Part shown: positions 38,044-50,000 of the stretch, one piece after another
Layout of the letters: the number at the start of each line of letters is the position of its first letter
Numbering within the stretch: position 1 is the first letter of the stretch
DNA from: Motacilla alba alba
Lineage: Eukaryota > Chordata > Aves > Passeriformes > Motacillidae
Length of the DNA stretch: 64,000 bases
Direction: 5' to 3'
NCBI RefSeq assembly: GCF_015832195.1
Contig: NC_052017.1
Span: 11,670,790 to 11,734,789, forward strand
Program-made: the position numbers and the translations under genes
The notes under the pieces: generated by a model
Seen by the model: only the letters and a program-made list of their open reading frames with translations
Database searches by the model: none
What the model was told of the DNA's origin: nothing

Positions 38044-38049
38044 AATAAA
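38044..38049 (+). promoter_or_regulatory. LTR polyadenylation signal
   Basis: AATAAA in the context acctacaataaactatcttgagacc, downstream of the TATA box, consistent with the R region of the LTR. Confidence 0.6.
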
Positions 38050-38162
38050 CTATCTTGAGACCGCACAACAGAGGACTACCGAGTCTTTCTTTGAAGGCAC
38101 GGGTTGGAGGAGGGAGTTTTCCATCTTTCGGGGTCACCCCAATCCGGTGGTGAGTCCCGGCA

Positions 38163-38462
38163 TGTAGGACTGCGTTTGCTGGCACTGTGCATCCCCAACA
38201 GCTGTGCCAAGGGGTGACCCCAGAGCTGCAGCATGGTTCAGGCTGACATCTCCTTTCCAGGAACGTGGACCTGATTCTGTTGCCACCCCACCGTGGGACT
38301 TTGAACTCTTCAAATCTTCTAAACCAAGCAGCCCTGCCAGCAGGGAGGTGAGAGATTGTTTTCAGGCTACTTTTGTTCCTATTTTTTTTATAAATGTTTT
38401 CACACTTGATAAACTGAGGTCTTGGTCCTGAAAGGGGATGAAGACCTGGTTACATATCAGTA
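38163..38462. other. Unassigned sequence between LTR and CR1
   Basis: This 300-bp stretch is more GC-rich than its surroundings, and a 75-codon plus-strand frame covers 38204-38431. It shows no clear primer-binding site or gag sequence after the LTR, so I cannot say it belongs to the retrovirus. It may be original flanking DNA. Confidence 0.5.
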
Positions 38463-38898
38463 GAGCTGGTCCAGAGGAGAGCTACTAAGTTAAGGTCTGG
38501 AGAATGTCTCTTGTGAGGAAAGGCTTGAGTTAGGCTCATTCAGCCTCAAGAAGAGTTAACTGGCATGGGACCTCATTAGTTTGTACAAATATCTGAAGGG
38601 TGGGTGCCAGGAAGATGGATCCACGCTCTTCTCAGTGGTGCCAAGCACTAGGACACACGGCAATGGGTAGAAAGTGATGCAAAGGAAGTTCCACTTGAAC
38701 GTGAAGGGCAATTTCACCATGCGAATGACTGTGCACTGGAACAGGTTGCCCAGAGAGGGTATGGAGTGCTCCTCACTGGAGATATTCAAGAAGCCTCTGA
38801 ATTCAATCCTGTGCCATGTGCTCTGGATGGCCTTGCTTAAGCAGGGAGATTGGACCAGATGTCCACTGTGGACCCTTCCAACCTGACCCATTCTCATC
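38463..38898 (+). mobile_element. CR1 LINE 3' segment, plus strand
   Basis: Characteristic CR1 landmarks appear in order: ggtccagaggagagctac, gtgaggaaaggcttgag, ttcagcctcaagaagag, atctgaagggtgggtgccagg, actggaacaggttgcccagagagg, ggagatattcaagaag, then gcagggagattggaccagatg and cccttccaacctgacccattct. This is the end of ORF2 and the 3' UTR of avian CR1. The 5' part is missing and the terminal ATTCTRTG repeats are worn. It is in the opposite orientation to the CR1 at 13328-14553 and does not overlap it in family position enough to judge subfamily. Confidence 0.93.
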
Positions 38899-41800
38899 CT
38901 TGAAATGAGACAAGTCTCCCACCTCTTCCTGTAAAGTAGCTGATCTCAATGGAAATTAAACTTGTACAGCTCATAACATGATCAGGCTTGAAACACTGAA
39001 AAGTTGTTTGGAAAGTTAAAGAAACAGTGATTTGCCTGCAGTGGATGTCTAAGTAGGGTACAGGCAGCTGAAGCTCTAAGCATATTCAAAGTATGTCACT
39101 CACATACGGCTGCACATATATTTCTCTGTCTTGCAAAAATTAAAACAAGTCACTACCAATAACAACCAAAAGGAGATAATTTCTCAGAGGACAATATTCC
39201 CTTAACAAAGATTAAATATTGCTATTTATTTATTTTATAACATAGATGAATAAAAATTAAAACATTCTCTCATATGATAATTGTCAATACTACTGTGGTT
39301 TAATCCCAGGTGGCAATTGTTTTGTGAATTTATTTACTATGCCATTTTGGCACCTGCAAACATTATTGCCCCAACACATGCCTGCAGAGATGTTTTTATT
39401 TTCCCATTATTCTGGTTATGAGTTGGAGACAAAAGTATTTGCTGTCCTAAAGAGAAATTCCACACATTTGAACAAGATATTCATTGCCACAGCAGAAAAT
39501 TACAGCAATGCTAACAGCACATATCTCAGCCTATTTTCCCTGGACAATATTGCTCCTCACCATCCTGTCTGCTTTCCGTAGCTGTCACTGTCTCAGGATC
39601 TCTTTCAGGAGTGCACCGTGCCATGGGGCCCGCAAGCAAAGAAAGGTTTCAGCTGCACATTCTCAGACACAGTTTAACTCCCCCTTCTTGGGTGAATTCC
39701 ATGCAGGGTGATTTGATGTGCCTTATGTGGAGACCAGCCATGTCCCTGCCTCATTTCTGAGGGACAAGGCAGCTGCAGGATCTGGCTCTGCAGGGTTCTC
39801 CAGCTACATTGACCTGGGCAGCATTTGTCCACCCAGGAGGGATGATGGTGTGAGAGGGTTGATGGCAGCTCCAGGCTTACAAAAGCAGGAAAGCGAAATT
39901 GCCTTAATACTTCTGCTCCCCTTCCATATTTGCCATCCACTTTCTCCCAGGTTTCTTTCCAGTCCTGTACATGCTCTGCAGGTTTTCTGATCACCTGCCA
40001 AGATAATTCAGCTTGCTAACCCTGCAAACAACACTTTCCCTTTTTTTGCATCTCCAGCTGTCTATGCGTACTGGGTCAGACACCAGTGCCGGTGCCTGCA
40101 GGGAGAGATCCTGCAGCAGAGAGGGAGAGCAGGGGGTGAGTGAGGGGGAGGCAATCCATCACCCTGCGCAGCAGCAGTGAACTGCTGAGTTTGCCCCTCT
40201 GTCCCCCCTGGCCTAGGTATGGATACCACACACCACCCTGCGGAATCTGCATCTCATTCAGGGAATCCTGATCTTTTAGAAATGTTACAAGTGGGGTTGC
40301 ACTTTGGATTTAAACATAAAGATGGGAGATTCTGTGCCCTAAGTGGCAGAGGTCTGCTTTCTGTTTTATATTGCTCCTCTTATACTAATTGGAGGAAACT
40401 CTGGGTGCTTTCCAGAAGGGCAATAAGCAACGGAACTAGTATTTGTCATGTGCTCATCCTCTCCACAGGGAGAAATCTTTGTGCAAGGGAATGGTCTAGC
40501 TGAATTTTTAAAAACCATTTGTACATAGACTCATATCCAAGCAGACAAACATATTTATTTTCCTGTTAAGGGAAGCAAGGTCAAAAAGAAGCTTGGGATA
40601 ATTAGAATGAAAAGAGATGAAGCTGCCAATGATGCTGTTGTGCCTCTGAAAGTTTTTCTATTGCTTTAGTATAGTTCTCTTGGAGCATCCTTCACTGAAG
40701 CTGTGGGAAATAACATGTGCTGAAGAAAAAACACATTCGGAAATCACCATAAAATCTTGTCTGCATGTACCACATGGCTGCTGTGCCAGCTGCAATTACT
40801 CCACCTCTTTAAATAGTTTTTTTACTGAGATGTTGACTTTTACAAGCACAGCATTTCCCTGTTATTATTAATACTACCAGACATCCCCCAAAATAGGGGA
40901 TTTCCTATATTCCATTTGGAAGATCCGCATCCCTTCCTGACATAATTTAGGATATCACTTTGTTAATATTTTTTGCAGATCCAGGCAGTGACACACGGGA
41001 GCAATCCAGGTCACAGTGTTGTTGGGCTGGCTGTGGGCATGACAGCTTGGTCTCTTCCCCAGGGGCAGTATGACGTTCTTAGAGAGTGGCAGCATCTTGC
41101 TGGTGCACCTCCTTCCTCCCAGCACCACTGATCATTATCCCAGCCCCAGTTCTGTTCATCTGGGCAAGCTTTCATTCTCCTTTAGTTTCTTATCTGAGGG
41201 CTTCAATGGCATCTCAGCAAGTTTCTGACTCAAGGAGTCAGTAAGCAGTAGGTGGGGGTAAAAAAAGGGGGGTCTTGTTATTGCCAGACCAAGTTAAGTG
41301 GTGACCTCAAAGTGGAAAGCTGGAAGAGTCCTCATGGATCATGATCTGGTTTTCTTGCATTCTCCAAATCTTTTTTTTCAGGTTGCCCTTTCGTTTTTTA
41401 TTTAATAGATGCATCAAACTGTGGGACAATTCACCAAGGCATGAGAATACCCTCAAAGTCATGACTGTGTCAGCAGAGTCCGGACCAGCCACTCCCAAAG
41501 GAGTTAGCTGCCAACAGAGCCATTCCTGGTGCACTCTGGTACCTGGAACTTTGTGAATCCTCCCCTTCACATTTTTGGATACACTTGTCCATCCTGGCAG
41601 AGATCATAATTCAGAAGCTGAAGAGGTTTCATGGATAAACAGTGAGACACACAGCTGGAAACTTTTGCAGTCTCAGCTGCCAATGTCTACTGATGGTGGG
41701 AGTCCATGAAAAAATTATCTCGGCTTATTCATGTCTAAGAATGCCACTTTTTAAGAATACCGCTTTTTAATAAAATTTTAACACCTGAAAAAAAATCTCA

Positions 41801-44031
41801 AGATCATTTTTTATCCTTATAATACAGCAACAAATGGCTAAAAAAATTGGTGTCTTTCTTTAAAACAGAAAGCCATCTTTGGCCAAAGACCAAAAATGGG
41901 AAATATTGTGTCGAAGGCTAAATGACCAGAAGATTAATTATACAGGTCAGCTCTTGATTTTCTTTATTGCAAACTGTCCAATTTTCTTTTAAATTTTCTT
42001 TTAAATTTTTGAGCAATAAATGAAAAATTTTGCTCTCATTTTTAAAAGATTTTATTCCTTGGATAAACAGAAAATATCAATAAAGTAGATAAAGCCCAAA
42101 GGTTATTACTTCATTAGTAACTCATACTTTTTCAGTTTAATGTGAATCCTTTGCTTTAGGCTGGAGTTATTTTTTTTCCACTGGAATGGAACGAAAAATT
42201 AGGGACTGTAAACCAAAATCTCAAAAATCAGAGAAATGCAAGTTTCTTCTCATTCCTTTCTTCTAGAGTTGCTTTATTTCCAAATTCGAAATATGAAGAC
42301 AATACAATTGCTGTTCCTGTACCCTAACTGTAGCACTCAAAAGCTGCAGAGGAGACAAACAAGTCTTTTTCTTTTTAGAATCCGGTCCAGTTAATCCATA
42401 ACAGGAAAAAAATAACACCTTCTCTGCTAAAGACCTTACATCTTGCTTCTGGGGACATTACAAAAGAAGTTCTGTCTGGAAACCATTCCACTTTACACGG
42501 ATATATTCATGATTGCAAAATATATGTTCCTAAACATGAAAAATAGTGTACTTTAATTGAAATAGTTTTCAGGTAATTTTTTTTTCCTTATTCACAGAGG
42601 TATTTAACTTACAAAATCTGACAGGAAAGAAAAGTCTTTTCTCCCACAAATGTAATTAAAGCATACCAATAAACACCTTGGTTTTGGCCTTTTTTGTAGA
42701 GCTACTGAGTGTTCAATAAACTGAACAACAAATATTATTAGTATTAAGTGGCTAATAAAGTCTTATTTATGTACTCCTGTTAACAATAATCTGCTTGTAG
42801 AGTATGCACACTTCCCTGTTAGCAACTTAGAACATGATTTCCACGAAACTTGCATTGCTTCAAAGAATTAATACCCTGACTGTGGTCTAGGCTTTACTGG
42901 GAAATGGATAGAGTGATCATTACCTTAATTAGCACAATCACCTATTTCACTGCTTAAAAGCTGCAGAGGAAAGGGGAGCTCTAGAGATTTTTCCACTGCA
43001 AAGTAAATCAAAAGCAAACATGAAGGGATTTTTTTTAAGCATATATTTTACCTGAATTTCTGTTTCTTTAAAGACACATTCAACAAGATTCTCTACAAAT
43101 TATTCTGAAAATGCTTTGAAAAACACACTCATAAGTTGAGAGTCTCTATAAACATATTTAGATACACTGTCAAAATGGACAAATTAACCATCCAGACTCC
43201 TGTGGCAGTGTGGAATTCATGATGGTTTATGTTACAAAGCTCATTGGAAACTTAACAGTTCTGTCTAAAAAACTTGAAGCCTGTTGGGAATCCAATAGTA
43301 ATATCCTATCACAGGCCCAGCCTAGTGATGGTACATTGCCATTCTGAGAAGCAAACAGGCGGATTCCTGTAAGGACAATGACTGGCTTTTGAAGAAAGTA
43401 GTGAAAATGGTGCAATTCCACAGTCAGCAGAACTCCCCGCCAACTCCTGCTACACGGGACACAACTGGGCTGCTGCCGTGGGCAGGACAAAGACAAGTGC
43501 TGCTTTACAGTGAGCCCACACCACAGATGAGGCTTCACAAGGGGGAACTGGTGTTCTTCAGCAGTGTAAACTCAGGTCATCTGACTTAACTCCAGCTCTG
43601 CAGCTGTTGTGGCCTTTGACTGGTATTATTATTTACAGTCGTCTATCATGTGTCATATCCTAGTTACTCATGTCCATCTTTTGTCTTTTTTCTTCAGAAT
43701 TAGATTTGCCTATACTTGCAAATCAGTCTAGACACTTTGAACCATGCAATACTCTGCCAAGTTCCTGTGTGTACATCTTGCAAAAGAACTACTCAATTAC
43801 ATTCAACTTTAACAACAATTCAGACCTTCTTCCCAGCTCTCTATGAAACAAAAAAAAATTTCTAGTCTGTGAGCAACGGAGTGAATGAAATCTGGATTCC
43901 CAGTCTTTCTGAATAGAAGGCTTGTCATGTTTATCTCTCTTGTTGTTGATCCAAAACTCTGGTTGAGTTTTTTTTCCCCATCTAGATGCAAATTTCTCTT
44001 TTGTCTGGGCCCTGTTGTATCCACTAGAACA

Positions 44032-44062
44032 AGAGTTCTACTCTTGTAGAGAGTTCTACTCT
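44032..44062 (+). repeat. Duplicated self-complementary motif
   Basis: agagttctactct occurs at 44032-44044 and 44050-44062, separated by tgtag. Each copy is partly self-complementary (agagt...actct). The first copy extends to acaagag-ttcta-ctcttgt, a 7-bp-arm hairpin. It could arise by templated slippage. Confidence 0.7.
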
Positions 44063-46997
44063 AGCTTTTCCCTCCAACATGAAATTTGGTAATGAAGTCC
44101 TATTGCACTTCATGGGTATCATATGCTGCCATATTACTTAAAATTTGCCACCACATTAAGGAATGAAGGAAAATTAACAGACAGAAAACACACTTAAAAT
44201 CTGTTTCTCTTAAGAAAATGAGAAAAAAAAATCTGTCTTGTAAAAAATTATAATATCTTTAAATATATCCAAATGAAAAAAACTAAGTCCTAAACATCAC
44301 AGAGAAATGAAAATCATAGAATCTTTTGATTGAAAATATTTTTGCTCCATTTTTAGTTAAGATTAGCTTTAAAGCTAACAGAAGATAAATGCTGATACTC
44401 TGAATTGGCCAGATATTAGAGGCAGACCTCTACAATTTCTTTTTCTGTATGCTGGGTTGACGTAATCCTGTGAGATGTTTTGATAGGGGAAAAAAAGCTC
44501 CATGTAAAACCCAACAAAAACACTACAAACTTAAATAGTATTATAATAAATATGCGAACACTGATTTTTCAGAGAAAGCTCAAAATCACTACATCAGGAA
44601 GGAGAACTTAATATTTAAATCTCCTTTGCAGTCTGCAGCTTCCCTTGCAGTCTGGATTTCGGTGACTCATGGGATTAATGAGTGGAGGAATATTCTGATC
44701 AGTCCCCTTTCAGAAGGGCTCCTTCCATCCCTGCTGAGGTTTGCTGCTGTCTCCCCTCTCACCACAGGAGTCCCTCCCTCTCTGCTGCCCTGGGCTGCAG
44801 GTCCTGGCTGTGACTCTCCTCCTTCCCTCAGGCACTCTTTGACTGTTTTTCTCCTCGGTCTATCCTAAGTTGATCACCAGGGACAGCCCAAATCAGAGCT
44901 TCTACCTGAGGCTGGCATTTTTGTCTAAAAGAAATGCAACATGTTAAAAAAGGAACAAACATATGAAAGAGAGGATTTCCTTCTGGGGCAATGCTGGGAT
45001 GTACGCAGGAGCACCTGTGGCTTGGGTCTTGACCTGATTTGCCATCTCCCAAACTGGGAGCAGGGTTAGGTACAGCAGCTCTAGCTCTGTGAACTCCCCA
45101 AGAGAGTGTGAAAATTGAGGAAGGCACCAGTGCAACAGGAGTCACCCATTTCCCTGCTAGCAGGCTGCCAGGGCAGGATACAGAAGGAACTGTAGCCCCA
45201 CAGAACATGCTGGGTTTTTGGTTTCCAAACCAAATGCTACGCTCCAGTAAGCCCCAGCCACAACATTTTCAAATGATGTCTTTGCAAACTGTTTGCACTG
45301 CAAGTTCTTTCTGTTTTAACACAACTGTCTTCTGATTGGAAAGTGTTTCATATGCAACTTTTTAATTATCCCTAGAAAGCAGAATTTATGCGCTTACCTA
45401 CTGCATTTGATCTAATTGATACATCCTGGGACAGAGGATGTATTTCTATCACTTTATCTTCTTATGTTTTGAAAACAATATCTTATTTTCTATTTCTATT
45501 TAAAGGAAGGTAAATTTAAATCCTTCTGGAGCAAAACTGCTTGACCTTAATATTGATCCACTAGTAAAAACAGGAAAAATTAAACTAATCATTCACTCCG
45601 ATATTAATCTAACTAGAGGTCTACTCCATGAACTGGTTTTGATTAACAATTATTTGAAAAATTTCTGTTCATTTCTATATTGCCTCAGTTCCCAGGTTCT
45701 TGGGAAATGTGCAGTTTTATTGGCTTGTACATTTTATGGTATATAATAGAATTATCTTTCCGTTTTCACAGTTTCCAATTTTATTACTGCAAAGTCAATT
45801 TATTTCCTGTTAGCATGTGCCTAAATAGAAAAAAAAAAAAAGTATCTCTGTAGAGGATATCAAAGGTCTCTTTTACAGGAGCTGATGCTATTTTCTCTGA
45901 ATGTCCAACTTTCATTCAATGATGTACAGAGGAAAACACCTCAGAAAGATCAATGTCTGCTTAGTAAAGACATCACAAAATTGACCACTGGTGCAATATC
46001 ATTTGAAAACCTCTTATGAAACTAATTTTTCATTAAGGCCTTCAAATAAAGATAATTATATTTTCTTGAAACAGAGATAGTCTGAATTTTAAAAAGTGAT
46101 TTGAAAAAAAAATCTTTAAGAGACACTTGCTTTTGACTTTGTGGCATTTACCTGTGATAAAATATTTGGTAATTACACAGTGCAGAGAAACATTTATAAA
46201 TGTCTGAAAGACCTCCTTGGTTTTGGACATACACACTCCTCATGCTGGACTTTTAAGTCCAACACAAGGTGGAAATTTATCCCCACTCTACATCCCTCTC
46301 ACCTGTTTTGTTGGGTTTTTTTGGTTTTTTTTTTCTTATTATATTCAAAGTCATGCAGTACACAGCTCTTGGAAAACTCTCAATGATCTTGAGCACCTCT
46401 GACAGGATGCAATTTTCTGAATGGGCATGGGGAAGGTTGCAGGGGTTTTTATTCTGTTACAAGGTACAGGCTATTAAAATAGATATGACCATATCTTTTT
46501 CGAGAGAAAACTGGTAGGAAAGGATCAGGTATTCAGCTGATTTCTGCTAAATTAGGGAAAGGCAAACCAATTTCCATCAGCTGAGGATCTGACCTGATAG
46601 CTCTTTGTTTGGAATTACACACATTTTTCTGACAGGCAGACATGTAGCTTGATTTAACAACTTCCCATGCCGCTTCTCTCCTTTCTATATTTGTACTAAA
46701 CATCAGTTGAATCCTTTGAATATTCATATTGAGTTTACATGTCCTTACTTTTCACATTCAGGTTTTGAATAATTATATTCTAAGAACTTCATCAGAGGCA
46801 GCAAAATAATTTGCAAATCTGAGGAGCCTTGTGTGTTCTCTGTTACCTTGAGGCCATAGTACTTCAGTTCACATTTCTGAAGCTTTTTAGCTGGCAAAAG
46901 TTAAGATTTTCAATAGCTTCATGTTCCTTCATGTTTTGACTTGTTTTCTTCTAGTGGAGCTTAATCGAGCTTCCTATAACCCACAGGATAGTTAAGA

Positions 46998-47041
46998 TTT
47001 TTTTTTTTTTTTTTAGTTTTCTTGTTGTTTTTTTTTTTTTT
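46998..47041 (+). repeat. Paired long T-runs
   Basis: Two runs of T (about 17 and 15 bases) are separated by agttttcttgttg. They could be the reverse complement of a retroposon A-tail, but no element body is recognisable to the left. I list it as low-complexity sequence. Confidence 0.6.
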
Positions 47042-50000
47042 CTTAAGCACATATTCTGAGTAATGTTCACCATTACATTTAAAAAGGCACCCATTTATGC
47101 AATGATAGATCTCAGGTAACCAATTAATACATGACTAAATGTTATGTTTTCGCAAATAATGGTATTGTCACAACATAGGCCATGCCCAAAATTTAGGCAA
47201 TTTTCAGGAAATAAAATTTTGAGGTGCTGGTTCTCTGGAGGAAGTCTGGGTTTTGAGTTTGTTTCAATCTAGTTATATTTGAGAATTTCTTTGGGATACC
47301 CCCCAAAACCTTTGGCATCTGAGGTGTTCCTTTGGATCTGGACCATTTAATCATATCTAGTTGAACCAAATCAGTGTTCTGACAAAAGAGCTTCCTTATG
47401 TGCCCTAGACCCTCTAAATTTTCTAGATCATAGGTTTGTGAATCTTACATGAACACCATAAACATGATGTTTATCTCAGCCAAAATTTTGCAGATACGGG
47501 GCAGAATCATAATAAAGAGAACAGCTAAAGAAAAACTAAATGGAGATAAATATGTCCTAACACAATTAGATGTTGTCCAGACAAAGGGGCTTCAGATATA
47601 AATATTAGTGAAGATTACTGGGTCTTGAAAGGCAGGACTGGAGGTGTAGAAATACCTTGGGACTGAAGGAGTCCACAGCACAACAGAGTAACTTACTGTG
47701 GCAGAGCAGAGAGAGAATAATTTCATCTGGCCTTGCCCACAGGACCAATTGAAAAAGAGTTGTGAGCATCTGGATGAGATCTCCTGCAAGACCTCCTAGA
47801 GATGGGATAGATGATCTGCAAGAGTGCAATGGGTTCATGAGGAGGCTCTCATCCCTGGCCACTCCATCTTGATCCCACCAATTGCACTGACACCACTGTG
47901 GGGCTGATGTGAGAAGAGACAGTGAATCTCAGTTAAAACCCCTTGTTTGGAACAGTCAGTAAGAGGAAGCTAAGGGGGAAATGGCAAAATTCTAAAGGTT
48001 ACTTTATTTCTGGAAGCACCATCTTGTTCAGCTGCATTTTGCTTCCACACAAAGAGAAATTTAAGTCCCAGGGCCCATCTTAGCAAAGAAAAATAAATTC
48101 ATAAGCTTTATTCTGACTTGAAAAAAGGTGTGATTCCTGCCTTCTGAAAAGCATTAAGATCACATTACATGGAAGAGTTTCCTCAGAGTCCTCACTGAGA
48201 AGAAGTTCAATCTTGTTCCAAATTTTGAATCTAAATTTTACACTCCTCCCTGCCATCATCCCCATAGTATTTTAAGTAGTCCCAGTCTAGTAGTCAAACA
48301 TTTCAGTTTGTCTCTGTGACTGACATTGTGCAAATGCAAATGATGAATTCTTGGAAAAACTGTCAACTGATTGAGGGACTGAAAGCAAATTGTGAGCTAC
48401 CCCAGGAGACCATGGTTCTAGTCTCAACCTGTGTATGACCTCTCTGTTCCTTGTCTGGCAAAGGTGCTTCTGGCTCTGTGGCACAGCTTTTCTCACCAGG
48501 GTGAGTAGTGTTCCAATCTCAGGTGTTAACTCAGCATAACTCCTTGCCTGTGCCACTGCTTTGCTGCTATGCACTAAATTTCTGATCTGACACCAGAACT
48601 TCAAATTCTGGTGGTTTAAGTAACTTTTAGGAAAAGGTGGGAGGTTTTTGGGCCAGTTGTGCAGTATTTTGAAAATGAAACTCACTAGTGGAAGAAATAA
48701 TTGTAATGAATTCCAACCCTCTAAGAGTAGGAGCAGTGCTAGGAGTCAAGAGAGGCAGTGCACAGTAAAAATATTGCATCTGACAGTCACAAATTAATTG
48801 AGATGGAGTAGAACACTTGTGAGCAGATAAGGCACTTGAAGTAGTCAGTGGATGTAGTAGTCACTTTTATGTTTACATTTCTGAAGCTTATCTCCATGTA
48901 GTTATGGATCACAATGCTTTGATTTTGCTGTCTGGCTAACCAAAAATACCCAGGAAGGAGAGACAGGACTGAAGATTACAAACCTTCCAAAGAAATTGTC
49001 TTTGCATGTAATATGTCTAAATGATTGCTGCACAATGCAGCAAGGATAATCTTCTGTAGAAGAAAAATATGTAAGTAATTTTGTTGTAAAAACCACAAAC
49101 TGACTTAGGGACTGCTCCAAAGCCCATGAAATCAGAGGGAGTTTTTCCATGCATTCCAATGTGATCAACCTCTAAAGCTGATGTCTCTTGCACCAAAGGC
49201 TGTGAAACTCATGGTATCAGTTTGATCAATAAGAGTCCCGAATATGCACAGAAGCCACCCATGTGGTAACTATTGTGAGACAAAAGACAGTATAAATTGG
49301 TGTTTTAATGGATATTGACTAGGGATTAATCTGATTTCAAGAGGATGTCAGATTTCTAAAACAAGTGAAAGAAAAGTGGGCACATACCAGGTTCAAGGCA
49401 AGAAGTTTTCTGATCATCTCTTAAAGTCATCATTCAAATGGCTCAGAGGCAGAGATTATCAAAGAGACTACCAGAGAAGACAGGAAAAAATAAAGGAGTC
49501 TGGAAGTGCATTTTTGTATGAGCACATTTTAAAAAGTGTACTCATCTGGTTCCATCTGTGCATGACTCAGTTCTACTGCTGAGTCCTGCCAGGCTTCACG
49601 GCTACATATAAACCAAAATGAAGGAGTGCAACGTGCCTAATTGGACCTCCCTTACTCACAAATGAATCTCTGCAATGATTTGGAAAGGACTTTGTAGGGG
49701 TGTATTCAATTTCAGTCCCAATCTGTCCTGCTGATCCCAGAGGACTGGCAATTATAACAGTGCTAGCTTTGATTTCCCAGATTAAGAAAGACATTTTCTT
49801 ACAATATGAAGTCTTTTGACAAGAACTATTTGGTCAGTATTTGTACAATCCCAAGATACTTTGAGAGTACAAACAAAAAATACCATTTGTCTCCTTTCTC
49901 ATTGTCACACCCATGTGTGAATGGCTTGTTTTTGTCCTTTAATATCTTTTACCCAATCATGATGAGTAACTGTGATATTATTTGGTGTGCTTGCTAGCAC

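Larger units (their letters stand above)
37495..38162 (+). mobile_element. ERVK-type LTR (endogenous retrovirus), plus strand
   Basis: The segment has the layout of a retroviral LTR. A TATA box (TATAAAA, 37944-37950) lies before a GC-rich start region (agcaccagccccctgggagg). An AATAAA signal follows at 38044-38049, then a U5-like end reading ggggtcaccccaatccggtggtgagtcccggca. I recognise this arrangement from songbird ERVK-like LTRs. The right end at 38162 (..GGCA) is plausible. The left end is uncertain: 37495 (TGTAATGTC) fits a long U3, but 37688 (TGAAAGG) is also possible. I could find no matching target duplication for either choice, and no gag, pol or env sequence is visible next to it. 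It is probably a solo or end-damaged LTR. Confidence 0.75.

Noticed and set aside
39674..40001. Overlapping open frames on both strands
   Set aside because: The locally higher GC lowers stop-codon density on all frames at once, which explains the overlap. No product is recognisable.
46998..47041. Reverse-oriented retroposon A-tail
   Set aside because: No element body, coding remnant or target duplication could be found beside the T-runs.
48287..48685. 132-codon minus-strand frame
   Set aside because: No recognisable domain. Composition is similar to flanking DNA, and chance is the simplest reading.
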